DNA of 64,000 nucleotides. It comes from G963674835 sp963674835 (GTDB lineage: Bacteria; Planctomycetota; Planctomycetia; Pirellulales; Thermoguttaceae). This document shows, in pieces, positions 1 through 8,152 of the stretch; the first letter of the stretch is position 1, and every line of letters starts with the position of its first letter. The DNA is taken from positions 186,001 to 250,000 of the forward strand of contig CAXXKC010000003.1 in the NCBI GenBank assembly GCA_963674835.2, given 5' to 3'. The notes beneath the pieces were generated by a model, which worked only from the letters and a program-made list of their open reading frames with translations, was not told where the DNA came from and did not search any database. The position numbers were made by a program, and so were the translations under genes.

Positions 1-2
1 TC

Positions 3-92
3 GAAGACATGAAACGGGCGATCGACTACTTCAAGGGGCATCCGGTCCACATGTCGATGACGGCCGCCGAAGCGTCTGGTTTCCATCATTAG
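3..92 (+). CDS. C-terminal end of an unidentified protein (partial)
   Basis: An open frame enters from the left window edge and ends at the TAG at 90-92, giving 29 residues that end MTAAEASGFHH. No family is recognisable from so short a tail. The stop codon abuts the structured repeat that starts at 92, so that repeat probably lies in the 3' untranslated region of this gene. The frame could be spurious, but a stop exactly at the repeat border and no other candidate favour a real gene end. Confidence 0.45.
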   Translation, partial: EDMKRAIDYFKGHPVHMSMTAAEASGFHH

Positions 93-190
93 TGCGTGTC
101 GCACTTAACTGTAGCGTTCGTGGCGGCGTATTTCTACGGTTCCGAAAGCGAAAAACACGCTACGATTACGCCGAATGCGCTCTAGCGCGA
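92..190. repeat. Structured intergenic repeat, copy A
   Basis: About 99 bp that recurs at 16752-16851 in the same orientation. The first 38 bases are identical in both copies. It opens with a small hairpin (GTGCG-TGT-CGCAC), has a long imperfect stem (GTAGCGT pairing with ACGCTAC, and GGCGT with ACGCC) and closes with another hairpin (GCGC-TCTA-GCGC). The two copies differ mainly where pairing is preserved. It resembles a REP/MITE-type element; no transposase is associated with it. Confidence 0.8.
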
Positions 191-254
191 GCCGCACCTG
201 ACTGGAGCTCTCGCGGAGGCACGTTCATGGCCAAACGAGCGGCGACTGACGGGA

Positions 255-2543
255 TCAGTCGGCGGAGACGATGGTCACGTCGTCTCGGCGGGCGGCGGGG
301 GTGACGGTGAGCTGCTGGAGCTTGCCATCGACGTATCGGCCTTCGACGGTAGTGTGGAAAGGGGCGTGGAGTTTGAACTCGACGTTCCACGATTTGGGCC
401 AGGCGGGCAAGAGGAGGATCTTGCGGCCCTCGCACTGCATGAGCATGTGCTGCAGGGCGATCATGGCGACGCTGCCGTGGTCCTGGTCGGGAATCCAATC
501 GAAGTTGGGGCCCCAGAACGCCGGGAAACGGCTGCCGTCGTGCTTGGTGGCGAAGTTATGGGCCACGTCGGAGGCAGCCCTGTCGGTCAGGCCAAGGTAG
601 GCAGCCTGGATGGCGTCCTGCGTCCAACCGCCGGTGCGTTTGACACGGCGGCGTTGGAAGGTTTCGAGACCGACCGGGAGGTCCGGCTTGCCGAGCCCAA
701 AGAGGCGGTAGGGAAAGACGGCGTAGAGTTCGGGGTTCTCGGAGTTGGACAGGCGATCGAACTTGACAGCCGGGAGCAGGAAGGTCGTTCCGGCGTCGGT
801 CTGGATGGGCACGTCGGGAAGGTCGGCGAGAGTGCGCTTCCAAAGGGCGCGCTGGGCGTCGGTGGCCAGCGGATCCGGCAGGGCGATCAGCCGCGGCAAC
901 GTGAACCGCAATCCGGCAATGATCGGCAGGGGATCGACGGCGCTGTGCCAGGTTTCGATCGACTGGGCCGGGTCGAAGCGAATCTTGCCGTCGGGGCCGC
1001 GCTTCCAGTGCTGGTCGTAGAAGGTCGTGACGGCCACAGCGATCGACAGGAGCGTGTCGCGGGCGAAGGAGGCGTCTTCGGTGCGGTCGTAGTAATCGAG
1101 CATGGCGGCGATCAGCTCAAGGCCGCCGGACCAGTAGTATTTGATATAGTTGTTGACCATCTCGGGACCGCGATTTCTCCAACCCCAATCGCACGGAGCG
1201 GGCGGCCCCCAGAAGAGCATCGTTTCGACGAAACAGGCGCCGTCGTGCTTGTAGTAGAGGCGAGTGCGGTCGGTCATCAGCGGCAAGCAGGAGGTATACA
1301 TACGGAACCAGGGCTGCATGAGGTCGAAGTCGCCGGCAGCGAGCATGGGCCAATAGGCCAGGCGGGTGTTCTGGAACCAGTATCCGCCGCCCCAGGCACG
1401 GAAGTCGGCGTTGAAGCCGCGGCTGTGGTCGTCGACAGTGAAGATAGAGCCGTTGAACTTGATGGGCTGGGCACCGCGTCCGGCGCAGGCAGCGATGAAT
1501 CGCTGCAGGGCGTAGCCGCGGCTAATGACGAACGGCGACTCGTCCGAGGCCGACTGGTCGACACGCGGGGAGACATGGATCCAACTGCGGTCCCAGAACT
1601 GGGTCCACCACTGGACGTGCGATCGCCAAGCCTCGTCTAAGGGTGTGGCGTTGGTCTGGGCAGCCTGCTTCCGAAGGCAATCGAGCCAGACGGTAGTTGA
1701 ATCGGTCTGCGCGGTGAGGACGTGGATGTTGACGTCGAACTGCTTGGCAGGGGAGGGCGACTGGAGGATCGTGTCACTCTTGGCCTGGAGGCCCGGGGCT
1801 TCAATTAGTCCGCCGAAGGTGCGGCCGAGGTAAGGATCGGCGTATTTGGGGATCAGTTCGGTGAGCTGCTCCTCCTTCATGATCGTCTGGTAGCAGCTTC
1901 TTTGGTTGCGATGGCACCAGGCGAGGCGGTTGTCGGCGGCGGGTAGAATGGTGTCGGGATCGACGATGATGTCGTAGGAACCCTCGGTCATTTCACGACA
2001 GGCGTCGGCTTCTTTGCCGGTGAGCCGGCGGGGCTGCGTGCGCCACGATTCGAGTTGCACCTGGAGGTCGAAGGGATTGCGGCCGGAAGCTTGGAGGTGG
2101 ATGACCGGCCGGAGCGCGTCGACCCAGAGCCGCAGGGTCACGCTCTGCGATTCGGGTCCGGCGGTGAGGACGATTTGGCCTTCGGGAAGACGAAGTTCCT
2201 GGCGGAAGGGCGCTCCCTTGGCGAACGGGTTGGGCGTGATCTTGACGCGAATGCGGCCGAGTTTCAGCAGGATATCGTCTTCGTTCCAGGCGTCGGTCTT
2301 GGAGATGTAGAAGAGAAGATCGCCGTCCGGCTCGGCCCAGACGTTCAGGCCGATGTCGCCGTTGCCCAAGGGCATGGAACCCGAGGAGTTGGTGCTGGGA
2401 GAATCCCAAACGACGTTGTAGCGCTGGGCGGTAAGCGGCCCGCTTGGCGCGGCGGAGATCGCCTGGGCGGAGAAGGCGGCGAGGATTGTGAATATGGTTG
2501 CCCAAGTGAGGCGGAACGCATTGGGGAGCGCTGGGGTAGGCAT
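255..2543 (-). CDS. Secreted DUF5703-domain protein (GH95-like glycosidase candidate)
   Basis: 762 residues. The N-terminus has a hydrophobic stretch (FTILAAFSAQAISA) that looks like a cleavable signal peptide, so the protein probably acts outside the cytoplasm. Residues from about 42 read YNVVWDSPSTNSSGSMPLGN, then a segment on an ISKTDAWNE theme, typical of the DUF5703 N-terminal domain. The rest resembles an alpha-toroid glycosidase of the GH95/alpha-L-fucosidase kind (W-rich, GGGYWFQNTRLAYWPML). The substrate is not evident; sugar-polymer degradation is an inference. The ATG at 2543 was kept because the signal peptide follows it directly. Confidence 0.8.
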   Translation of the reverse strand: MPTPALPNAFRLTWATIFTILAAFSAQAISAAPSGPLTAQRYNVVWDSPSTNSSGSMPLGNGDIGLNVWAEPDGDLLFYISKTDAWNEDDILLKLGRIRVKITPNPFAKGAPFRQELRLPEGQIVLTAGPESQSVTLRLWVDALRPVIHLQASGRNPFDLQVQLESWRTQPRRLTGKEADACREMTEGSYDIIVDPDTILPAADNRLAWCHRNQRSCYQTIMKEEQLTELIPKYADPYLGRTFGGLIEAPGLQAKSDTILQSPSPAKQFDVNIHVLTAQTDSTTVWLDCLRKQAAQTNATPLDEAWRSHVQWWTQFWDRSWIHVSPRVDQSASDESPFVISRGYALQRFIAACAGRGAQPIKFNGSIFTVDDHSRGFNADFRAWGGGYWFQNTRLAYWPMLAAGDFDLMQPWFRMYTSCLPLMTDRTRLYYKHDGACFVETMLFWGPPAPCDWGWRNRGPEMVNNYIKYYWSGGLELIAAMLDYYDRTEDASFARDTLLSIAVAVTTFYDQHWKRGPDGKIRFDPAQSIETWHSAVDPLPIIAGLRFTLPRLIALPDPLATDAQRALWKRTLADLPDVPIQTDAGTTFLLPAVKFDRLSNSENPELYAVFPYRLFGLGKPDLPVGLETFQRRRVKRTGGWTQDAIQAAYLGLTDRAASDVAHNFATKHDGSRFPAFWGPNFDWIPDQDHGSVAMIALQHMLMQCEGRKILLLPAWPKSWNVEFKLHAPFHTTVEGRYVDGKLQQLTVTPAARRDDVTIVSAD

Positions 2544-2696
2544 GGGGCTCTCGCAGAGGCGGTGGGCACTGGGGATGGAGTGCAGAGGATGGCGCCCGAC
2601 GACTGGCGACGTGGGAGCGGCGTCTTTATGGTAGCAGCAATCGGGGCGTCGAGAAAGGAAGACGCCGGGCGAGGGGAAGACGCCGGCAGGGGCGCG

Positions 2697-3923
2697 TTAG
2701 CGGTGGTGCTCGCGGACGAGGGCTTCGGCGTCGGCACGCGGCGTGTTGGTCTGCTGGTCCCAGTAGGGCGAAAGACGCCGCAGGTTGGCGACAATCGTGG
2801 GAAAGACTTCGAGGATGCGGTCAACGTCCTCCTGGGTGTTGTAGCGGCTGAAGCTGAATCGGATGGAGCCGTGGATGGCCGTGAAGGGGACGTGCATGGC
2901 GCGGAGGACGTGTGAGGGCTCGAGCGATCCGGAGGTGCAGGCGGAACCGCTGGAGGCACAGATGCCGTAGTCGCTCAACTGGTAGAGCATGCCCTCGCCT
3001 TCGACGTAGTGGCAGGAGACGTTCAGGGTGTTGGGGAGGCGCGGGGCGCCGCTGCCGTTGACCTGAATGTTGGGGATGCGCTGTTGGATGCCCTGCTCCA
3101 GGGAGTCACGGAGGCGCTGGATGTGCGATTCTTCGTCGGCCTGATTGTCGGCGGCCAGTTCCAGGGCCTTGGCGAGGCCGACGATGTAGGGGACGTTCTC
3201 GGTGCCGGCGCGGCGGCCGTCCTCCTGATGCCCACCGATCATCGTGGGCCGGCAGGGCGTGCCTCGCTTGATATAGAGGACGCCGACGCCCTTGGGCGCG
3301 TGGACCTTGTGGCCGGAGAAGGAGAGGAGGTCGACGTGCTGGAAGGTGCCGGAAAGGTCGATGGGGATCTTGCCGACGGACTGCGTGGCATCGGTGTGGA
3401 AGACGATGCCGGGATCGGTCTGCTTGGTGATGCGCGCGAGTTGTTCGACGGGAAAGACGACGCCGGTCTCGTTGTTGGCGTGCATGACGCTGACCAGGAG
3501 CGTGTCGGGACGCAAGGCGCGGACGAACTGGCCAAGGTCGAGATTGCCCTGTTCGTCGACGGGGAGAAAGGTCACTTCGCAGCCGGCGCGCTCGAGATCC
3601 TTGCACACCTCCAGCACGGCGGGGTGTTCGACCGAGGTGGTGACGATGTGACGCCGCGAGGGATTGGCCTTGGCGGTGCCGAGAATGGCCGTGTTGTTGC
3701 TTTCGGTGGCGCAGGAGGTGAAGAGGATCTGCTTGGGATCGTCGAGGGCGAAGAAGCGGGCGATGCGGAGCCGCGCTTCGGCGATCGCGGCGGCAACGTG
3801 CCGAGCGGGTTCGTACATGGAACTGGGATTGAAGTACTGGTCCCGCAGGAAGGGCGTCATCGCCTCGACGACTTCGGGAGCCACCTGGGTCGTGGCGTTG
3901 TTATCGACGTAGATCGTGCTCAT
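2697..3923 (-). CDS. nifS: Cysteine desulfurase, NifS type
   Basis: 408 residues. A PLP-dependent enzyme that takes sulfur from L-cysteine for Fe-S cluster assembly. The N-terminus MSTIYVDNNATTQ is typical. The PLP lysine lies in SGHKVHAPKG (near residue 205) and the persulfide cysteine in SGSACTSGSLEPSHVL. The start at 3923 is chosen over an upstream in-frame start at 4055, because the 44 extra residues are arginine-rich, lie inside nifU and match no family. It follows nifU by 14 bp with a purine-rich ribosome site, so the two are co-transcribed. Confidence 0.95.
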   Translation of the reverse strand: MSTIYVDNNATTQVAPEVVEAMTPFLRDQYFNPSSMYEPARHVAAAIAEARLRIARFFALDDPKQILFTSCATESNNTAILGTAKANPSRRHIVTTSVEHPAVLEVCKDLERAGCEVTFLPVDEQGNLDLGQFVRALRPDTLLVSVMHANNETGVVFPVEQLARITKQTDPGIVFHTDATQSVGKIPIDLSGTFQHVDLLSFSGHKVHAPKGVGVLYIKRGTPCRPTMIGGHQEDGRRAGTENVPYIVGLAKALELAADNQADEESHIQRLRDSLEQGIQQRIPNIQVNGSGAPRLPNTLNVSCHYVEGEGMLYQLSDYGICASSGSACTSGSLEPSHVLRAMHVPFTAIHGSIRFSFSRYNTQEDVDRILEVFPTIVANLRRLSPYWDQQTNTPRADAEALVREHHR

Positions 3924-3937
3924 CCGTCCGGCCTCGT

Positions 3938-4900
3938 TCAAATCTGGATGACCTGAATGCGCTCGTCGACCATGTCTTTGAGCGTTTGCTCGACCATCAT
4001 GCGCATGGTTTGCCCGGCGTGGGCGCACTCGCCGCAGGCGCCGACCAACCGGCAATAGACGCGTGTTCCCTTGATGTCGAGGACTTCGAGGTCACCGCCG
4101 TCGCGGACGAGCATGGGGCGCACGTATTGATCGATCGCCTTGTCGACTTTCTTGCTGAACTGGTAGGGCGAGATGTCGGGCGCCGGTTGGGCCGTTTCGC
4201 GAGGCAGTGGCAGGTTGATTTGGGTGAGCTCCTTGACGGCGGCGGGCTTTGCGCCCCAGGCTTCGTCGAGGAGGTCCTGCAGGCCGCCGGGCACGTGATG
4301 ACACGACATACAGGCCCCGCCCGCCTTGATGGCGTCGGTGATGTCGGCGATGGTGTGCAGGTTGAGCTCGCGGATCTTGCGGCGGATGTAGGGTTCGGTG
4401 AGCGTAAAACACTGGCAAACGATGCGGCCGTCCTCCTGCTCGTCGGCGTGAACATCGACGCCGAGGGCGGCCAGATCGACACCGCGCTTCTGGGCCCAAT
4501 TGAACACGGCGGCCTGGAGCGCCTCGGCGCCCATCACGGAACAGTGGATCTTCTGCTTGGGCAAGCCCTCGAGGTAATCGACGATGTCTTGGTTGCGGAT
4601 CTTGAGGGCCTGGATGGGCGTGTATTTGCCCTGCTCGATCAGTGCGCAGAGGGCTTCGGAGGCGGCGATGGCCGAGGTGCAGCCGAAGGTGAGGTAGCGG
4701 GCGGAGGTGATGATGTCCTGCGTGGGATCGCTGGGATGGCGCTGGACGCGGAAGGTGAAGCGCATGGCATCGCCGCAGGCAATGGAGCCGTGCTCGCCGA
4801 AACCGTCGGGGCTTTCAATCTCCCCCAGATGGGTCCCTGGTTTGCCTTGGACGGCGTCCATGAAGAGTTGTTTGGTCTTCTCGCTGTACTCCCAAGCCAT
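3938..4900 (-). CDS. nifU: Fe-S cluster scaffold NifU, three-domain form
   Basis: 320 residues in the full NifU layout. An IscU-like domain has three cysteines (SIACGDAM, TFGCTSAIA, KIHCSVMGAEA). A central [2Fe-2S] BFD-like domain follows (CQCFTLTEPYIRRKI, then ACMSCHHV). The C-terminal Nfu domain carries a CxxC (GACGECAHAG). The start MAWEYSEKT at 4900 has GGAGA upstream; the longer frame starting at 4933 lacks support. It is first in a nifU-nifS operon. No nitrogenase structural gene is in the window, so the pair is most simply read as general Fe-S assembly. Confidence 0.95.
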   Translation of the reverse strand: MAWEYSEKTKQLFMDAVQGKPGTHLGEIESPDGFGEHGSIACGDAMRFTFRVQRHPSDPTQDIITSARYLTFGCTSAIAASEALCALIEQGKYTPIQALKIRNQDIVDYLEGLPKQKIHCSVMGAEALQAAVFNWAQKRGVDLAALGVDVHADEQEDGRIVCQCFTLTEPYIRRKIRELNLHTIADITDAIKAGGACMSCHHVPGGLQDLLDEAWGAKPAAVKELTQINLPLPRETAQPAPDISPYQFSKKVDKAIDQYVRPMLVRDGGDLEVLDIKGTRVYCRLVGACGECAHAGQTMRMMVEQTLKDMVDERIQVIQI

Positions 4901-5069
4901 CGTTTGTCTCCAGTGTCGTCTTGCGCAGGACACTGAATCATACAGCCGGGGGAAGGCATTGGGCAGGTGGTGCGCGGGAAGGAGGGATGGAGGCTCGTCG
5001 CGGCGCGGTGCGGTGAGTGCTCGTTTGGAGCGGGCGCGATGAAGCAGAAAACGGGCTCTGTGGCGGCGG

Positions 5070-6257
5070 TTATCGACCGGCGGTGGGTTGGTCTTCGAAG
5101 GCCGCGTAGCCGAAGGCCGTCGCCAGGGGATTTTGAGGCACGAATTGACCGGCGGCCGGATTGGCCAGTTTGGGATTCACGTTGTAGACGCCGCCCGTTT
5201 CGCGGACGGGCAGGGCAGGGCGGCTGGCCTCGGGCCAGTCTTCGCAGTACCAGAGGTTGTCGACCAAGCGGAAAGAGTCGGGCTCGGTGTGGGAGCCGAT
5301 GTTGGCGATGCTGCGGACCTCGGCGAGTCGGTAGACAATGAGATTTCGCTCGAACAGCCCGTTGCGGCAGGGGACGAAGCCCTTGGCGGTCGTTTCCTGG
5401 AGGATGCGCATGACCCATTTCTTGGGGCGGTAGATCGTGTTGTAGCGGACTTCGGCGCCGTCGACACCGACGAAGGCCAGCGGGGCCTCGCTGCCGACGA
5501 ACACGCATCCCTGGACGCGAATGTCCTTGGCCTCGTACAGGGTTCCCTGGGGGCGGAAGAACTGAAGCCCGGTGGAGCCGCCGATGTTGACGGCGCGGTC
5601 GCCGACGTTCCAGAAGAGGCACCGTTGGATGTCGATCTGGCAGGAGCCGCCCTTGGTCTGGATGCCCGTGTGCTGGGAGAATCCGGACTTGCCGCGGAAG
5701 GTGCATCGTTGGATCTGCCCGCGATGGCAGCCGACGAGGTCGACCGACTGGCCACCCCAGCCTTCGATGAGGCAGTCGTCGACGAGGAAGTCGTCGAGGC
5801 CGGTGAGCTTGATTGCGTCGCAGTTGCCCTTGGGCCCGACGTCGGTCACATGGAGCCTCTCGAGGCGGATGTGGTGGGTCGGCGTGTCCATGGTGCCGGC
5901 GTCGTCGATGTTGATGCCGTTACCGGATTGGCCGCGCAGTGCGATGTTGCGGAGGGTGAGATGGCAGCAATCGCTGAGGTGCCAGGCTTCGTTGCCGCCT
6001 TCGAACAGGGGCGGCCGGTCGGGGTCGGCGCCTTCGATGACGATGGGCTGGTCGGGCGTACCCTTGAGATCGGTGGCGTAGATGCCGCGGGCGTAGTTGC
6101 CGGGGCGGATGCGAATGTGGGTGCCGGGCGTCGCCTTGCGTACGGCCGCCTGGAGCGCAGCATGGTCGCCGACCTCGATGGTCTGTTCGCCGTAGACGAA
6201 CGGGGCGCAGCATGTGACGGCCAGGAGGCAGAGCAGCGCTTTGAGGCCGTGAGTCAT
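5070..6257 (-). CDS. Secreted right-handed parallel beta-helix protein
   Basis: 395 residues with a signal peptide (LLCLLAVTCCAPFVYG). From residue 25 comes a pectate-lyase-like start, ALQAAVRKATPGTHIRIRPG, then IVIEGA and many short repeats of the solenoid type (LTLRNIALRG, IRLERLHVTDV, FLVDDCLIEGWG, CQIDIQRCLFWNVG). Such proteins usually bind or cleave polysaccharides outside the cytoplasm. No specific lyase active site could be assigned, so it may be a lyase, an isomerase or a binding protein. It sits 45 bp upstream of nothing recognisable and between nifU and a DUF1080 gene on the same strand. Confidence 0.82.
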   Translation of the reverse strand: MTHGLKALLCLLAVTCCAPFVYGEQTIEVGDHAALQAAVRKATPGTHIRIRPGNYARGIYATDLKGTPDQPIVIEGADPDRPPLFEGGNEAWHLSDCCHLTLRNIALRGQSGNGINIDDAGTMDTPTHHIRLERLHVTDVGPKGNCDAIKLTGLDDFLVDDCLIEGWGGQSVDLVGCHRGQIQRCTFRGKSGFSQHTGIQTKGGSCQIDIQRCLFWNVGDRAVNIGGSTGLQFFRPQGTLYEAKDIRVQGCVFVGSEAPLAFVGVDGAEVRYNTIYRPKKWVMRILQETTAKGFVPCRNGLFERNLIVYRLAEVRSIANIGSHTEPDSFRLVDNLWYCEDWPEASRPALPVRETGGVYNVNPKLANPAAGQFVPQNPLATAFGYAAFEDQPTAGR

Positions 6258-6302
6258 GGCAGCCTTGTGGTGTGCGGTGACGCAAACGGCAATCGGCGGC
6301 GT

Positions 6303-7076
6303 TTACTTGGCCGGCAGGGGTCGGATCTTGATGTTGGTGAAGCAGATGTTGCCGTGGTCGCCTTGAACGACGATGTGGCCGATCTTGTTCTTGCCGAACT
6401 TCGGCAGCTTGGCGAACTTGCTGTTGGCGACACGCTGGTTCCAGTCGTCGCTACCCAAGTCGTACTGGCAGTACTTGACGCCGTTCATCCAATGTTCGAC
6501 GTGAGGGCCGTCGCAGACGAGCTTCACGCGGTTCCACTGGCCAACCGGCTTGGTGGTGTCGAGCGGCTTGCCGGTCTTGGGGTCGATCGGCGGCTCGTAG
6601 AGGGCGTAGGCCCAGCCGGACTTCTGGGAATCGCCGTGAGGATTGGTGTTGTCCAACAGTTGTAGTTCGGGGCCGGTCTTCCAACCGCGGTCTTCCTCTT
6701 CGCTGACACGGTACATCAGGCCGCTGTTGGAGTGCGAGGGGACCTTGTAGTCGAACTCAAGCTCGAAGTTGCCGTACTGGCCGTCGGTGATAAGGTCGCC
6801 AGCCGATTTGTCGACGCGGCAGAGGGCGCCGTCGATCACCTTCCAGCCTTTGGAAACAGATTTCTCGCCGTAGTTGCGCCAGCCCTTGGTGGTCTTGCCG
6901 TCGAAGAGCAACTGCCAGCCGGCAGCCTTTTCGGCATCGGTCAACTGGTTGACGTGCGGGATGACCGAGGCGGGCTGGCCCTCGACGCAGGGCGCTGCCG
7001 AATCGGCGGCCGCGACGAGGGAGGCTTGGACGAGGACGAAAAGCGCGGCAATCAACGTTCGACAATAGGCACGCAT
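6303..7076 (-). CDS. Secreted DUF1080 (3-keto-disaccharide hydrolase-like) protein
   Basis: 257 residues. Signal peptide at 1-23 (LIAALFVLVQASLVAAA). The DUF1080 fold starts near residue 48 with GWQLLFDGKTTKGWRNYG and continues with YGNFELEFDYKVP, NSGLMYRV, GPELQLLDN, GQWNRVKLVCDG and HWMNGVK, all typical landmarks of this concanavalin-like jelly-roll family. Some members hydrolyse 3-keto-glycosides; others are uncharacterised. The ribosome site GGAGAGA precedes the ATG. It is upstream of, and probably read with, the beta-helix gene at 5070-6257. Confidence 0.88.
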   Translation of the reverse strand: MRAYCRTLIAALFVLVQASLVAAADSAAPCVEGQPASVIPHVNQLTDAEKAAGWQLLFDGKTTKGWRNYGEKSVSKGWKVIDGALCRVDKSAGDLITDGQYGNFELEFDYKVPSHSNSGLMYRVSEEEDRGWKTGPELQLLDNTNPHGDSQKSGWAYALYEPPIDPKTGKPLDTTKPVGQWNRVKLVCDGPHVEHWMNGVKYCQYDLGSDDWNQRVANSKFAKLPKFGKNKIGHIVVQGDHGNICFTNIKIRPLPAK

Positions 7077-7348
7077 GAGTGGTCTCTCCGGCGGGGATGG
7101 CAGTTGGCTTTATGGGGCATCGATCCTTCATGGCAGAGCGCGAGGTAGCGGCGACTGCCATGAGGGAGGAAAACCTGGCGTGTGTCCCGTTTGCGATAAC
7201 AGGGACGCGGGTGTTAGTGTAGTCGGCTCGGTGCGGCCACGCAAGCAATTTGGACCGGACCTGGGGCATGCGCCGCAAGACGAGTTTTGCTCGGGCAGGT
7301 CAACGGGTACATTGAGGGGAATGAGTTCGGGCAAGTGAGCGAGTTGCG

Positions 7349-8152
7349 ATGGATTTGCTTCGATACGGGGTTCTGTTGGTGGTGGCCGTGTTGGCCGGGA
7401 CGGTCAATTCGGTGGCCGGCGGGGGCACGCTGTTGTCGTTTCCCGTGCTGGTGTGGGCGTTGCAGAACTCGAAAGCGGCCAACGCGACGAGTACCGTGGC
7501 GCTCTGGCCGGGGGCGCTGAGCAGTTTCTGGGGGTATCGGTCGGAGCTGCAGAGCAGCCGGGGCGAGCTCGTGCTGCTGGCGGTGCCGAGCCTGCTGGGA
7601 GGCGTAATCGGTGCGGTGCTGTTGCTGCACACGTCGAACGCCGTCTTCGACGAGCTGATTCCCTATTTGATTCTGGTGGCGACGATTCTGTTCATCCTTC
7701 AAGAGCCGCTGGGGCGATGGCAGCGGCGCCGGGCCGAGGCGGCCGGTGGGGACAACGCACCGGAGCGGTCGGCCAACGGGCGGCGGTTCCGGTGGCTGGC
7801 GCGGTGGGCGGTCGTGCTGCTGTTTCAGCTTCTTGTGGGCATCTACGGCGGGTACTTCGGCGCCGGGATCGGCATCCTTATGTTGGCGGCGTTTGGATTC
7901 CTAGGGTTCACGAACATTCACCACATGAACGCGTTGAAGAACCTCAACGGGATGTGCATCAACGGAGTGGCCGCGGTGATGTTCATCGCCAAGGGGCTTG
8001 TGGACTGGCGGCTGGCGGCCTTCATGGCAGTGGGCGCGATCATCGGAGGATATGCCGGAGCGGACACGGCGCGGCGGCTGGGCCAGAAGACCGTGCGGCG
8101 GATCGTGGTTGTGATCGGGTTTGTGCTGGCGGTGTCGTTCTTCTTGCGCTAG
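7349..8152 (+). CDS. Sulfite exporter TauE/SafE family membrane permease (TSUP)
   Basis: 267 residues, almost all hydrophobic, with about eight predicted membrane segments. The N-terminal repeat shows the TSUP signature AGTVNSVAGGGTLLSFPVL followed by ANATSTVALWPG. The second half has the related motif FGAGIGILMLAAFGFLG and NALKNLNGMCINGVAA. The family moves sulfur-containing or organic anions across the inner membrane; the substrate here is unknown. The stop overlaps the convergent amidase stop by 4 bp, so no terminator separates them. Confidence 0.9.
   Translation: MDLLRYGVLLVVAVLAGTVNSVAGGGTLLSFPVLVWALQNSKAANATSTVALWPGALSSFWGYRSELQSSRGELVLLAVPSLLGGVIGAVLLLHTSNAVFDELIPYLILVATILFILQEPLGRWQRRRAEAAGGDNAPERSANGRRFRWLARWAVVLLFQLLVGIYGGYFGAGIGILMLAAFGFLGFTNIHHMNALKNLNGMCINGVAAVMFIAKGLVDWRLAAFMAVGAIIGGYAGADTARRLGQKTVRRIVVVIGFVLAVSFFLR

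Noticed and set aside
92..304. 70-residue frame beginning RVALNCSVRGGVF
   Set aside because: The same peptide appears at 16752 because the DNA repeat is conserved there. The repeat is stem-structured and shows no codon-like constraint, so it is not called as a gene.
354..1640. 428-residue antisense frame opposite the DUF5703 gene
   Set aside because: It mirrors a clear family protein on the other strand. Long antisense frames are common in high-GC DNA.
3924..4055. 44-residue N-terminal extension of NifS
   Set aside because: Basic residues overlapping the end of nifU, whose Nfu motif is well formed; NifS starts at MSTIYVDNN.
2697..4900. Part of a nitrogen-fixation cluster
   Set aside because: No nitrogenase or regulator gene in the 64 kb; nifU/nifS alone are insufficient evidence.
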